From positions 27,893,916-27,957,915 of the forward strand of contig NC_052489.1 of NCBI RefSeq assembly GCF_009730915.1: DNA of 64,000 nt, given 5' to 3'. The stretch comes from Dioscorea cayenensis subsp. rotundata (lineage: Eukaryota; Streptophyta; Magnoliopsida; Dioscoreales; Dioscoreaceae). Position 1 is the first letter of the stretch. Every line of letters begins with the position of its first letter. Position numbers and translations under genes: made by a program. The notes under the pieces were generated by a model. The model worked only from the letters and a program-made list of their open reading frames with translations. It had not been told where the DNA came from and made no database searches. Shown piece after piece: positions 42,439 through 54,960 of this stretch.

Positions 42439-45400
42439 TCACAGCCGCTTTCTGACTTTGTTTTTTTTATTGATTTTTGTGCCAACTTGTTTTTCATGCA
42501 TCTTGTATTCCTCGTATAACTGGATTGATGTTATTGTGTGATTCAGCTCCGCCCTCAGCACCTCATTTTCAGCAATATCTCTCAAAACTGTATAATGGTC
42601 CTCCAACTTCCTTTTCACCTCTACCTCATCCACCATTGTATCCATATTTTCAACTTTGTTACGGTTCATAAGAACAGAATCCCTTCCCCTCTTCCTTTTT
42701 CGATTCAAGGATGCAGGTGTACCAGCTGACTTGAAATTGAACAATTCACGTTCAATCGACAAGTCTGTGAAGCCTTGCAAAGGAGAGGCAGTTGAGAGGA
42801 AGATCTGGCTTTGTGTGGCATCCAAACTAGCCATGCTAGCAACACTTGCAGCCATGGATGAGATGGAGGGATGGTAATGCTTCGCCAGTAGGCTAAGCTC
42901 CCATAGAACAGATGCCAGTGCCCCACTCAGATTCGGATCCGTAGCATCCGCTTGATATTTCTGGGCATAAGAAGTTTAATGAGGGGATAAAAGATGTGCA
43001 GGGGTAAAATTCAAAGGGCAAGAAAATGCTTACCACGATCAAACCAGAAAGTGAACCACCACCAGCATCATTCTCCAACAAATTCCGACACTTGCTGTTC
43101 TTTTGGAGCAAATGCTTGAGTGTAATCAAGGCTGCAAATAAGGTCATGAAGGAATTTAAGAAAAAAATATTTGCATGCAATCCAACAGTTCTTTTGACTC
43201 AATTCAAGGCTAACATAGTTTCAATTCAGACTTATTCAAAAAAGGAACATAGAGAATTCCTACTGCCAACCTAACAACTGGTAGATCTGTTGAATGTCAA
43301 ATTTAGCCAGGATGGCATTAGATGCAAAACTCTCCACGGGGGCACACAAGAAATTTCTTGTTGCTTTAACAATTTGGTATGATATGGCTAAGTTGCACAG
43401 AAGATATTAGTGGCAGTCTTCACCTACTTCACCCAAACAAGTGCACCCATTTCTTTACAGAGAACAAAAATAACTCCATGCAAAAGGAAAATTGCAATGA
43501 CAATGATCCAACAGAACCAAATAATGAGTTTAGGCAGCATTATTACCTGCCATAGCCTCTGCAGATCCATAGAACAAAGAAAATGTTGCCAGGCGCTTAA
43601 TGAAAGCAGCTGCTCTCTGCATATCATGCTGTTTGCCTTCCCATAGCAATGTCTTTAAAGCTTCAGCCAAGATTTCACCATTATCTCTGTTTTAGTACAA
43701 GAAGCATGACTTCATCAAATGAGTAAAGAAAATGCTTAAGAACCCTCAGAGAAAATAACAATGTCAGATACCCAAGTATCCAAAAAATAGAGCCAGAATG
43801 ATGCCCAAAATGACAACTATTCAGAATAACATTGATTGAAGAAAACCGTCTTTGCTTACATACAATCAAGTGATACCAGTAAATCAGAATTTGGGTGTAT
43901 ACCTGTCAGGTCTATACTCCAGGAGAAGATTATAAAGCTGAACAAAAAAATCATGTAGATCCACATTCAGTGCATCCAGATTACTCCTCATTACTCTAAA
44001 TGCCACTATGCAACATTGCAGGCGTTCTGAAACGGACAAAGAATTTTGCAGAGAGAAGCCATCATAGTGATTCTTGTAACCAGAAAGCTTTTTGAGACAC
44101 CCCATAAGATCACCCATGAAGTCCAAATCAATCAAATGAGAGAACTTCCCAAGCCCATTCAAGCATGGAGCAAGCAGTGGGTGTTCCTCACATGAACCAC
44201 CAGATGATAAGGACGCGTTGTTTTCAGCCCTGAATTGAGAAAAGCATTCCCCCAAATACAGTCAGAGTAATCATTCAGGTACAGCACAGGTTAATGATCA
44301 GTCAACATACATAGCAAAGCAAGATTATGAAATGAATTAAAAGGCGTGCTATTTCAAGTAGAGCTTGTCACCATGATATGCAAAGGTGACTAAATGGACC
44401 AAATCTTCCAGAATCCCACCATCAAAAGTACAAAAAGAAAAAGAAAGATGGTTTTATATAATTTTTTTTCCTTAATTCTTTAAAATTAGGGGAAAGAAAA
44501 AAACTGGTGCACAAACACGGATTTTAGAAAGATTAGGCAGTAATACACAACAAAAGAACCTTAAAAATCAGCAAACCGGCGAGCATCAATAAGCAGCAGC
44601 ATGACATTACAATTTCCAAGAGCAAAACTATGACTTTCACAGAAAGATCTTGCAATTATAGTAATGAACAAGTTGAGTAATTACACAGAAGAGTTTTCTT
44701 TAATAAACTGTTTCAGAAAGTCTTTATTCTGAAACACTAATGTGAAGCCTGATTTTGACAATCAATAAACACGAACCATTCAGCAGCATAAATATCTTTG
44801 ATATCTGGCAATGTGTACTCATGTTCCGAAGATAATTTGCTAATAGGATAGCCTATAACCATCATGCAGAAGTATAAAAAGTAACACAGTTATACCAACA
44901 AATTTGGAGCACAGAAATTTATTTATGCTGACTTGAACCCAAATATATCAATATTGTTTCAACAACAACCACACCTTGATGAAGAAGTCTCAATACTTCG
45001 CTTCAGAACTCGAAAGTATGTCTCAAAGACAGCAGAAAGGGTTTCAGTTTGCATCCTTAACCGCTCTTTTGCATCAAGAACAAATGATACAGCTTTAAAA
45101 TCTGCAATAACCTACAGAAAATATCAAAATTCTTGAATCCAAAGTATATCTGCCACAGTTGTAGTCTTGTAGAAACAATGAGTTGAAGGAAACCTCTTGT
45201 CTTGTCTTTGCCATCAGTTCTTGCTTAGCTTTCTTATGTTCATTGACTACAACTTGATTTGAGTCTTTGTTTTTGTCTCTTCCCTTCATCTTCCTGGGCA
45301 TAGGTTTTTTATCTTCAGTATGCTCAAACTTCCCAAGATCCTCATCAAACACCAGGGAGAGGAAAACCTAAAAATAAAAAATTTGGTAAACCTTTGGAAA

Positions 45401-48400
45401 AAAAAACAGTGCAAAGCACTCTTGTCAATAGCACATTTGCAATAAATGAATTTGTAGAAATAAAACAAGAGAAACCCAAAAGAAAAGAACAACCACAATT
45501 TATTTGAAGGAAATGTTGAGGAAGAGAAGATGCATACCTCTATAGTGTTAGGATGAAGTTGGCAATCATGGACCTTCACAAGATTTGCAATCAATCTAAC
45601 AGCTTCAAGGGTTGCCTCACCACCATGCTTCCCTTCGTTAACAAAAAGCGCCCTGACGGCATCACAACAAACTTTCCTGTAGACAAGGAAACATCTTAAT
45701 GATTCAAAAATTAATTAGATCAAATACTCGCTACCAAATGATAAACTCAAATCAAAAAACAAACTTTCATATAGCAAACAAAATTATATTAAATAGCATT
45801 AGCACTTCAAACTTCCGCATAAGGCCATGATCACATCTATTGTGTATGGTGCTAAACTACATAATAACATGGCACATATATTTTATCCATTTATAGCTGA
45901 AAAGGGATGAATGTAAAAGAGAAGAAATTGACAATCCTAGGGAGCAGTAAGGATGTATAGTTTCTTCGTCATTAGTGAACCATTATTTTCACTATATTAA
46001 ATGGATGGCTTTGATAATAATCAGGACCAAAACATAAGAGAGAGTCTAATAATAATTTGCACAGAAAAGGCAAGACTATGTTCCAAATATTTGTCAATCC
46101 ACAACACAAAAGAATGCATCCCCCAGCAACAAATTAAAAGTTCTTAAATTGGGCCTTCCATATAGTAAGAAATTATATAGATTCTACATTTGAGAAACTC
46201 CCCATAAACCAAGAATTCCAATCAAAAAAGTATACTTGGATATCATTCTTAAACTAGTTAGCTTCAAATTCAACAACAAATTTATGGTATGACTATACCA
46301 AAGTTACAACTATTAAAACAACTAGTCATAAAACTCAGGGTCACAGATGCAATAAGATAGACTTCCAGTAAACAGAATAAATTCATAAAGCAGTCACTAT
46401 CCAAATATTGTGCCAATTTTTATAGGAAAAACACATCTAATGCAAATAAAAAGAACCTTACTACATCATCCATGGAGCTTATATTAGTTACAACACTAGC
46501 TAATAAGCTCTCACGGAAGTTGAAGTGTGGCACAGCTTCCAACAAACTGCATAGGCACTGAATGGCAACATGCTGAAAAGAAGGCCGCTTTACCAAGTCT
46601 GTCAACTTTAGCAGGTATGTCTGATGCATAAAGAAAAAAAGAAATGGGTAATTCTTCATTACTGTGTAACGGGATTCAAAAAAATTTAGAATGAACTTGC
46701 TGGAGACAGAATAGTTCAAAATTCAAAACTTAGAAAAGCAGCAAGGCTGCCATTCAATGGAAATGAACAGAATTTTGGTATGCCACAAAATAAATATTAA
46801 TTTTAACAGTCTTATGGCTTTTGTTAAGATATTAGATATTCTATATGCACATATAACATCACTTAAGCAATCAACAGGATAATACATACCACTTATTCTG
46901 TGGAACAAACTAACCATCATAAAGCTCAGTGTCATACCAATTAAATGGAAGGAAATAAGAAGACACCAACAAAAAAATCAAGTATCATACATGAACCTTT
47001 GACGACCTGCCTCCATATTCTTACATAAGAATGAGATTCAATTTTATTTTATTTCTTATATGAAAAATCAGCTAAAGATTGTCATTGTGAATGAGAGAGG
47101 ACCTTGTACGAACGAAGAAGTGTAGACTCAAAGAACCTAGTCTTTTTCACATCCTTTGATACTGGCATCTGCATCTCCTTTTCAGTTGGTAACCTGATGC
47201 GATAGCTGTTGCAAACCAAAAGAGATGCCACACTCAATTCAGAGAAAAATATGCACAGATAAGCGCAAAGATAAAATACAGAAAGAACTTCACAAAAAGA
47301 CAAGTATAAGATAACTCAGAAAGTACCCAGGGATTATATCTTTAAAAACAGCCAACAAGGACAATAGGCCAAGTTTAACTATATTAGGGTCTTCGTCATC
47401 ACAAATCTGTAACATTTCCTTCAGTGATTTGATATTTGCCTCAGGATTTTCAAGCAGTGACATTCCAACTTCAGCTAATCTAATCTTCTTTTTAGTGAAC
47501 AGCTCTTCAGCTGACAGCTCCTTCTCCACAGTTGCCTGAACAAAAAAGATCAAATTTACAACTATTCGCTATCAAAAAGCCTGAGAAATTAAAATTCAAG
47601 GTATTGGATAAAAATAATAAAACCAAATTAGTACCAAGACTTCTGAGTGGAGTGGTCCTTTGGCATCAGACACTTTAGGTTCCTCCTTTACTTGCTTCTT
47701 GGCCTCCTTCTTGGTTTTCTTCAGCAGTTGCCTTCGCTCTGCTTTAGTTAGCTTAGCTACACCTTTATTATCATCAACTTTGCCAGATTCCTTTTCATGG
47801 GGTATACTTTCAGGAACCGACTCCTTAACTGCATTTCATCACCAAGAATTCCCAGATATAATCATATAATTCCATGATGGAAATTAAACAAAATAAAAAT
47901 TTGCATAAAATTCCAATACTGCAATATAAACAATAATGAACTCAATTTTAAATTCAAATTAATTGAATTCATCGTTGCGGAGATCGATCACCTGCCTGTT
48001 CTATAACGCAACTCTCCATCCAATGTCTTAATTGGAAGCGCATCCACGCGATCTACTTGAAGCCCAGCAACCTCCTCGTTCGCCTTACGAAGCGCCTTCT
48101 TCAGGTTCCGCTTCTCATACAGCGCCTCCAATTCATCCTCCTCATGATCCGCCACCCGAACAACATGCCTTCAAGATCAAACTCCCAGCATCAAGATGAT
48201 AATCAAATCAAAATTCAACAAAACCAAAGACGTGAAATCGCATTAAAGCAACGAACTTGTCAATGGCCTTGGTGTCAAGGTTAGTGAGGAATCCAGTGTA
48301 GGCCGGATTCTCCTTAACAAAAGCGACGTCCTCGTCGGAGACTTCGAATTCATCTTCGGGGATGTCCGGCGGGAGCTCCGGCGGGAGTATCACCTGGTTC

Positions 48401-48417
48401 TTGTTCTTCCTGCCCAT
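42439..48417 (-). CDS. NOC3: Nucleolar complex protein 3 homologue
   Basis: NOC3 works with NOC2 in the intranuclear transport and maturation of pre-60S ribosomes. Exons: 48417-48257, 48168-47996, 47828-47635, 47535-47327, 47205-47103, 46620-46457, 45676-45538, 45367-45194, 45111-44975, 44229-43903, 43686-43547, 43131-43034, 42960-42439, coding 846 residues. The order matches the family: acidic N-terminus, lysine-rich segment (KAERRQLLKKTKKEAKK), NOC3 domain (AVFKDIIPGYRIRLPTEKE, FFESTLLRSYKTYL, CSLLEAVPHFNFRESLL), NEGKHGGEATLEAVRLIA, then the CBF/Mak21 domain (HPLLAPCLNGLGKF, LQCCIVAFRVMRSNLDAL, FFVQLYNLLLEYRPDR) and a basic C-terminus. Exon 2 joins exon 3 in frame only with a GC donor (CAG|GCAGGT, last exon base 47996); the GT four bases later gives an immediate stop. 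Confidence 0.95.
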
Positions 48418-48684
48418 TGCCCTGGATCGTTTCCGGAAGGATTTGGCACCAAGAAGAGAAGAGAGGTGCTAGGGTTTCTCTAAACCCCAACGTTCGATCC
48501 CATCCTTAGATTGGCGGGCAGGATTTAATCTGGCCCACTAATTTTGGTGTTGGGCCCTTGATCCGGCATCCTTGTGCATTGGCCAAATTAAAAAGAATAT
48601 AAATAATGCATTTACAATTATTATTACTTTTTTTTTTAAAAAAAATGTTGCATATATCTTTCTTGATTTCAAAAATTTTAGATT

Positions 48685-48962
48685 TTAGCACGGTCAGACG
48701 CAGCTTGGAGTTTCTTGGTTCTCGGGTGAAGGACCTTGGAGTGACTCGGTCCTCGGAGGACAGCTTTATCCCGGGACTGCAGTGATCGTTGTGTATTTTC
48801 TACTCTGCAGAGGGCGTGGGCGTCCCCGTTCTTTCTCGTGGTTGTCACTGCTATTGTTGTTCGTTTCATTTGTTTGTTCATGTCATCACATCAGTGGTAG
48901 TTGTCTTATGTTCTTTCTTTTTTAATGCTGCATGGTTTATCCACTTTTTTCAAAAAATTAGA
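48685..48962 (+). mobile_element. LINE 3-prime end fragment
   Basis: Non-coding sequence ends in AATGCTGCATGGTTTATCCACTT followed by T/A runs. This is nearly the same terminal motif as the LINE at 1149-2635 (TGTGGTTTATCCACTT). It is probably a strongly 5-prime-truncated insertion in the NOC3 upstream flank, about 270 bp from its start codon. No coding part remains. Confidence 0.5.
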
Positions 48963-49555
48963 TTTTTTTTAAAAAAAATTGTATTTTGTACGAACATCCA
49001 ATCTAATTCTATATTTAATTTTTATCTTTAATTTTTTTTTTTTTTGAAAATAACAACAAATACCTATCTATGGTGCATCAATTAGTTGCGATATCACTTA
49101 TGAGTTAATTCCTCCAACGAAGAGCTAACCATTTGAATCAAGTGGCTTTGACTAATTTTTATTTTGTCTACAAAACTTTAATTGTCATTATAGAAATTTA
49201 TGGTATAATAAATATCTCGTAAATTATTTTACTACTTATTTTTAAACTTATCTATGAGATGTTAACATTGGAATAACAACTATATTGGTTAGGCCAACAT
49301 TGCCATCACTGTCATTCAAAATTTGACTTTGAAAAAAAAAAAATTGTGTACATTTAGTCAAACCGACAAAATTCATGAATAAGCTAATAAAACCATTCTT
49401 ACAACAAGAGAGTTGAGATTTTATTTTTCCTTTCGGCGCAATGATAGAAAATATACAACCCATTGAAAAAAACAAAAGAAATCACTCATGTTTTTGCCTA
49501 ACAACCTTTGAAAAAAAAAATAAAGGAAAAAAAAAAATCAGAAAGCTCATGCATG
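48963..49555. other. Intergenic spacer between NOC3 and the TBL pair
   Basis: AT-rich with several poly-A/T runs. It includes the 3-prime flank of the TBL gene ending at 49556. No gene seen. Confidence 0.4.
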
Positions 49556-50914
49556 TCACTTCCAACTCTTGATAATCTCCAACAAAATCTCATTCCAAGC
49601 ATCAATAGGACCAGGCAAACACCAATGCACACAGTCATTCTGTAACCTTTCCTTGTAACCTTGAGCATATGGAAATGGATTCATATAAGGTCCTGGATGT
49701 CCATCACCTCTCATCAAAGCCAACTCAGTAACATCCACAACCTCATACTTCACCCTTCCATTCACCTCCTCCTCCTCCTCCTCCACATCATTCCCTTTTC
49801 TCACCTCTTCCACTCCAATCCTCCTCATCTCCCCATCCATGTACTCCATCTTCTTCTCTCCTTCCTTGAATGGTTCCATCTTTGAGCAAGCTCCAGCCTT
49901 GTTCCACTCTCCTTCAAAATGGGCCGGTGAGAACGTCGTCAACACTACCAGCTTCTCTGACGACCTCCTTCTGCTTCTTCTTCTCTTAACTTCATTCAGT
50001 GCAATCCTTAATGACTTCCTGAATATATCAAAGAAGCCAATCTCAGTGTAGTTGAATTCCGGGCAGTAATGGCAACCAAGAACATCCCCGCCGGCAGTGT
50101 CATAGTAGATAGCCGGAAGGAGAAACCAGTGGCCTGCGGAGAACACTACAATATCTATTTCATCCAGTTCTCTAGCCCATCTCTCATCCACTGAATCCAT
50201 GTAGAGTTTATTATAATTCTTTCCTAAAGATGGCTCTTTTTCGACATGTTTAACTAGTAGAGGTGACCAGAAGAGGGAGACGGTGGCATTGTAAGATGGA
50301 AAAGCCCATCGCTTGAACTTGTTATCATCGCCGGAACTGTAAATGAGTTCCGGTTGTGACACGGTGGAGAGGAGACACATGAGAGACTCTAGTTGGTTTC
50401 TTGCTAAGGAGTCACCCACAAAGGCTAAGTGTTTGTTCTGGATTAAAGTTAGAAATAAGGAAGGGTGGAAAGGGTGGAGGTCACACCCCACCGGCTGCCA
50501 CCGCCAGTGGAGGTAGCCAGTGTCCGGCCGGCCATTGGCCATGCAGTTCTGGCCTTCCTTGATTGTCCCACAGCTTGTTCCGTTGTAAATTGGTTTAGCT
50601 TTGTTTCTTATCCACTTTCCTATAGAGAAGTCACACTTCATATTAGCTCTTCCAGCACTGCCATCTTCTGCTTTTGTTCTCATTACTGTCAATATTCAGA
50701 AACATGGAAAAAAAAAATTTAAAATAATTGAAGGAAAAAAAAGAAAAAGAAAATTGATACACATTTATATACCTTCATGAGAGATCAAAGATTTCTTATG
50801 TTGGTGGTGGAGTTGGATGAGAGCTAAGAGGAGAAGAAGATAGAGTGCAAAGAATATGTGTTTCTTGGTGAGGAAATGGAGTCTTTGATGGAGATTGATC
50901 AGTGGTTTCTGCAT
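49556..50914 (-). CDS. Trichome birefringence-like protein (polysaccharide O-acetyltransferase)
   Basis: TBL proteins are Golgi type II membrane proteins that transfer acetyl groups to cell-wall polymers. Two exons (50914-50773, 50685-49556) encode 423 residues. An N-terminal signal anchor (IFFALYLLLLLALIQL, about residues 30-45) precedes the TBL domain with CDFSIGKW and NGRPDTGYLHWRW. The PC-esterase domain then has the GDS motif (FVGDSLARNQLESL, about 137-150) and the C-terminal DxxH (DCVHWCLPGP, D near 398) that complete the catalytic triad. The residues around GDS and the LESLMCLL stretch resemble the xyloglucan O-acetyltransferase clade (AXY4/TBL27 group), but the acceptor polymer cannot be settled here. 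A Glu-rich loop (DVEEEEEEVN) is unusual. The neighbouring TBL on the same strand suggests tandem duplication. Confidence 0.94.
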
Positions 50915-52184
50915 TACTAGCTTCTATCTCCTTCACTTTCTCTTCTGAAGTTTTCTTCTTGATTTTACGAGTAATATAGTACAAATTTGTGTTTGTTTTT
51001 GGATATGTCACTGATCCAAACAATAATGATAGAATTATCACAAATGGAAGATGGTGGTTGAAGAGAGGATTCAGTCAAGTTTTTTAAAGATTTTCTTTGT
51101 CTCCAATTGTAAATTTTTTTTTTTTTCTGGTAGACTTTATATACATGTATATTGTGAGAATTAAATGACATATACATGAAATTTAAATATTGAAGCATGT
51201 CTGGCATGCTATTGATTGTCTCTCTAATTATCAGTAATTCAAGTCAACAACATGTTTTTCATACATTAATTGGCATGTGAACAGGCTGTCTGATAGTGCT
51301 ATTGTTTCTGCATAACAACCACAAAAAAATTGCAAGTAGGCCACATTGCATATAACCAAATTTTAGTAAGCAAGACTAACTTTTTCATTGGTTGATTAAC
51401 TGATTAAAATGTTCGTTTTTATTTTTATGAAGCTAATAATGTTAATTCGGCATTTCGAAGTAATTAAGAAAGGGCCGGGTTATAACTTTTCATGATGTTT
51501 TTGGGTCCCAAATCATTTGAAAGACAGTGGCTGTGTCTTGCACTAACACATCCACCATTGATTTCAAAAACATACTTGCATTTCACGCTTTCCTTTTGCT
51601 TCACAAATCTATTAAAGTTACTTAGATGCATGCCAACATCATCAAGTCTTCTTAATCTTTTAAAAATTTTTCCTTTCCCACCGATTAAGGGGATGATCAA
51701 TTTTTAAAAAAACTTGGACTCATTTCTTTATCTTGCCTTATATACACCTACAATTAGCATCATATATATTATTCTTAATAATTAAAGTTCGATACATTAA
51801 TTTGGAACCAATTCATCTCCATCAAAATCTATGTATTCTTTCTTCTATTTATGTTTTTCCCAGATAATCATTCGGTTTAATTTCTCCGATGATAATCGAA
51901 TGCAGTTTAATTAAATTTTCATAAAAGAGAAAAAAAAAAAAATTGAACATTTGTCCAAAAACAAACAGTGGATCCTTCCTAAGCATCAAATATATATATA
52001 TTCAACAGATAAAATAGCACAAGAATAACAACATATCATTAATTAATTATTAGTTTACATAAATAAGAGTATGCATATATCTGAAACATAACCCTAATCA
52101 ATAATCGCTCTCTAAACTTTCATCTATTAACAAATTAAAGATCAAAATCATACTTAAACAAACATACCTCATTAAACAACAACA
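50915..52184. other. Intergenic region between the two TBL genes
   Basis: Upstream region of the first TBL gene and downstream region of the second. AT-rich; the only candidate signal is a TATATAAAG motif on the minus strand at 51135-51143, about 220 bp before the ATG of the 49.5 kb TBL. No gene seen. Confidence 0.4.
51135..51143 (-). promoter_or_regulatory. Possible TATA box of TBL (49556-50914)
   Basis: CTTTATATA on the plus strand reads TATATAAAG toward the gene. The distance of about 220 bp to the ATG would imply a long leader, so this is tentative. Confidence 0.35.
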
Positions 52185-53572
52185 TTAATTCTTCGCTGAT
52201 TCAAATTTCCATCTCTTGATCAACTCAAACAAAATCTCATTCCAAGTATCAATAGGACCAGGCAAGCACCAATGCAAACAGTCATTATGATATGGTCCAT
52301 TATATCCTTTAGCCATAACATAAGGGTGTATATAATGCCCTGGATGCCCATCAGGTCTCATATCTGCCAACTTAGTCACGTCCAAAACCTCAACCCTAAT
52401 CCTCTTCCCACTCTCCTCCACCACCTTTGCAGCCACTTCCACCTCCTCCACCACCACCATCCTCATCTCCCTCTCCACATACCCTACCTCCTTCTCCCCC
52501 TCTCCATATGGTCTCACCTTAGGACAAGCCCCAGCCTTATCCCAAGCTCCTTCAAAATGACCTGGTGAGAAGCTCACCACCCCAACAAACATCTCTTTAT
52601 CTCCTTCCACTCTTCTGCCAACTTCACTTATTGCAGTCTTGGTCACCTTCCTCATCATATCAAAGATATCGATGTCGGTGTATCTCGAGTTTTCTCCACA
52701 GTTATGGCAACCTATAACACTATCACCTTCACAAAAGATAGCTGGTTTATTAAACCAGTGTCCCATAGAGAACACTATCATATCCATTGAGTTAATCTCT
52801 GCACCCCATTTCTCATCAATGGTGCTCATATACACTTTGTTCTGACCTTGTGTTGTGTCTATAGCCTTAACAAGGAAAGGAGCCCAGTAGATAGAGATGG
52901 TAGCATTGTAAGGAGACCCAAAAGTCCATCTCCTAAACCTGTTATCCTCTCCATATTGGTATTTCAGTATTGGAGTTGATACAGTGGTTAAGAGACAAAG
53001 TAGAGACTCTAGTTGGTTCCTTGCCATGGAGTCACCAATGAAAGCTAGGTGTTTATTTTCAATGAGTTTAAGAAACAAGAATGGATCAAACTCATGGATC
53101 TCACACTGTTTTGGCTTCCATCTCCAGTAGAGGAAACCGGTGTCCGGCCGGCCATTGCCGAGGCAGTTCTGGCCGGTTCTGATGGTCTTGCAACTTGTGT
53201 TGTTGTATTTAGGCCCTTGTGTGCTTTCAACCCAAACTCCATTGGTGTAATCACAGTCTTGTTTTTTACTACTTGATCATCTCTTCTCCATTCATTGTGT
53301 TTACCTACAACTGTGATTTCTTCAGAGAAAACAAATTAAAACTAGTATATATGTGAAAGAAAAAAATGCAAGATTTTTTTAATTAATATTAATTAATTAA
53401 TACCTGGAGAGGAAGAGATTGGATCTTGATGTTGTGTGGGGATTGATCTGATGAAGAAGGAGTGGATGAGAGCTAAAGGAAGAAGACCATAGATTGCACC
53501 AAGTATGAGCTTCTTGCCAATGTTCCTCCATTGTTTGTGACCTTCTTCTTGTTGGTATACTGCACTACCCAT
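52185..53572 (-). CDS. Trichome birefringence-like protein, possible frameshift at exon 2 start
   Basis: A second TBL O-acetyltransferase, paralogous to 49556-50914. Exon 1 (53572-53404) starts MGSAVYQQEEG and carries a signal anchor (LILGAIYGLLPLALI). Exon 2 has CDYTNGVW, NGRPDTGFLYWRWKP, GDS (FIGDSMARNQLESLLCLL), DGHPGHY and the DxxH block DCLHWCLPGP. The exon 2 start is a problem. The acceptor with a pyrimidine tract (TTTTCTCTGAAG, exon from 53319) gives an open frame that is one base out of phase before CDYTNGVW. One extra A in the A6 run (T6 at 53262-53267) would restore it and give 434 residues. The only in-frame acceptor as written (ACAAG, exon from 53257, 413 residues) lacks a pyrimidine tract. 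So this is either an assembly error or a real frameshift. Confidence 0.87.
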
Positions 53573-53626
53573 TCTTCCCTCTCTTTCTTTCTTTCTTTTT
53601 TTCTTTCTTTCTTTCTCATGTATCTC

Positions 53627-53634
53627 ATTTATAA
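53627..53634 (-). promoter_or_regulatory. TATA box of TBL (52185-53572) with GAAA-repeat leader
   Basis: ATTTATAA on the plus strand reads TTATAAAT toward the gene, about 55 bp before the ATG. Between it and the start codon lies a (GAAA)n tract (53581-53615, CTTT on the plus strand) that would form the purine-rich leader. Confidence 0.5.
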
Positions 53635-53960
53635 CTGATCATTTAATGTGTAATCAAAATTATTTATTAACCATGATTTGTGTGAATCTTTTGAATTAAT
53701 TTACCATTTAAAAATGCTACCATTTAGATATTTTTTTATGTTAAGTTAGTGAATGAAATCATAAAAATATTTTTCTTAATATCTCCGACAATTAATTATA
53801 TGAAATTGAAGTTTGAGGCTTGCACGTAGAAAAAAACAAGTCAATGATCTTTTTATATATTCCCTGCGATCTCGCCGCTGTTCTTGCTCATGATATACAT
53901 AATGTCAACAAGCTAATTAGGACTTGATAAGTGTGTTCATAAGCAGGACATATATATATA

Positions 53961-54960
53961 NNNNNNNNNNNNNNNNNNNNNNNNNNNNNNNNNNNNNNNN
54001 NNNNNNNNNNNNNNNNNNNNNNNNNNNNNNNNNNNNNNNNNNNNNNNNNNNNNNNNNNNNNNNNNNNNNNNNNNNNNNNNNNNNNNNNNNNNNNNNNNNN
54101 NNNNNNNNNNNNNNNNNNNNNNNNNNNNNNNNNNNNNNNNNNNNNNNNNNNNNNNNNNNNNNNNNNNNNNNNNNNNNNNNNNNNNNNNNNNNNNNNNNNN
54201 NNNNNNNNNNNNNNNNNNNNNNNNNNNNNNNNNNNNNNNNNNNNNNNNNNNNNNNNNNNNNNNNNNNNNNNNNNNNNNNNNNNNNNNNNNNNNNNNNNNN
54301 NNNNNNNNNNNNNNNNNNNNNNNNNNNNNNNNNNNNNNNNNNNNNNNNNNNNNNNNNNNNNNNNNNNNNNNNNNNNNNNNNNNNNNNNNNNNNNNNNNNN
54401 NNNNNNNNNNNNNNNNNNNNNNNNNNNNNNNNNNNNNNNNNNNNNNNNNNNNNNNNNNNNNNNNNNNNNNNNNNNNNNNNNNNNNNNNNNNNNNNNNNNN
54501 NNNNNNNNNNNNNNNNNNNNNNNNNNNNNNNNNNNNNNNNNNNNNNNNNNNNNNNNNNNNNNNNNNNNNNNNNNNNNNNNNNNNNNNNNNNNNNNNNNNN
54601 NNNNNNNNNNNNNNNNNNNNNNNNNNNNNNNNNNNNNNNNNNNNNNNNNNNNNNNNNNNNNNNNNNNNNNNNNNNNNNNNNNNNNNNNNNNNNNNNNNNN
54701 NNNNNNNNNNNNNNNNNNNNNNNNNNNNNNNNNNNNNNNNNNNNNNNNNNNNNNNNNNNNNNNNNNNNNNNNNNNNNNNNNNNNNNNNNNNNNNNNNNNN
54801 NNNNNNNNNNNNNNNNNNNNNNNNNNNNNNNNNNNNNNNNNNNNNNNNNNNNNNNNNNNNNNNNNNNNNNNNNNNNNNNNNNNNNNNNNNNNNNNNNNNN
54901 NNNNNNNNNNNNNNNNNNNNNNNNNNNNNNNNNNNNNNNNNNNNNNNNNNNNNNNNNNNN
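53961..54960. other. Assembly gap (1000 N)
   Basis: Exactly 1000 undetermined bases after an (AT)n tract. Placeholder length, true size unknown. Open frames crossing it are artefacts. Confidence 0.99.

Noticed and set aside
41657..48417. A functional cluster linking SAUR, NOC3, PEX6 and TBL genes
   Set aside because: The products act in unrelated processes and compartments; adjacency looks incidental.
49661..50051. Plus-strand His/Leu-rich open frames in the TBL gene
   Set aside because: They are antisense shadows; low-complexity His/Leu/Ser runs arise from the reverse of Glu/Lys codons.
53045..53254. Minus-strand open frame overlapping the second TBL gene
   Set aside because: It is the alternative frame created by the A-run shift; the TBL motifs lie in the neighbouring frame.
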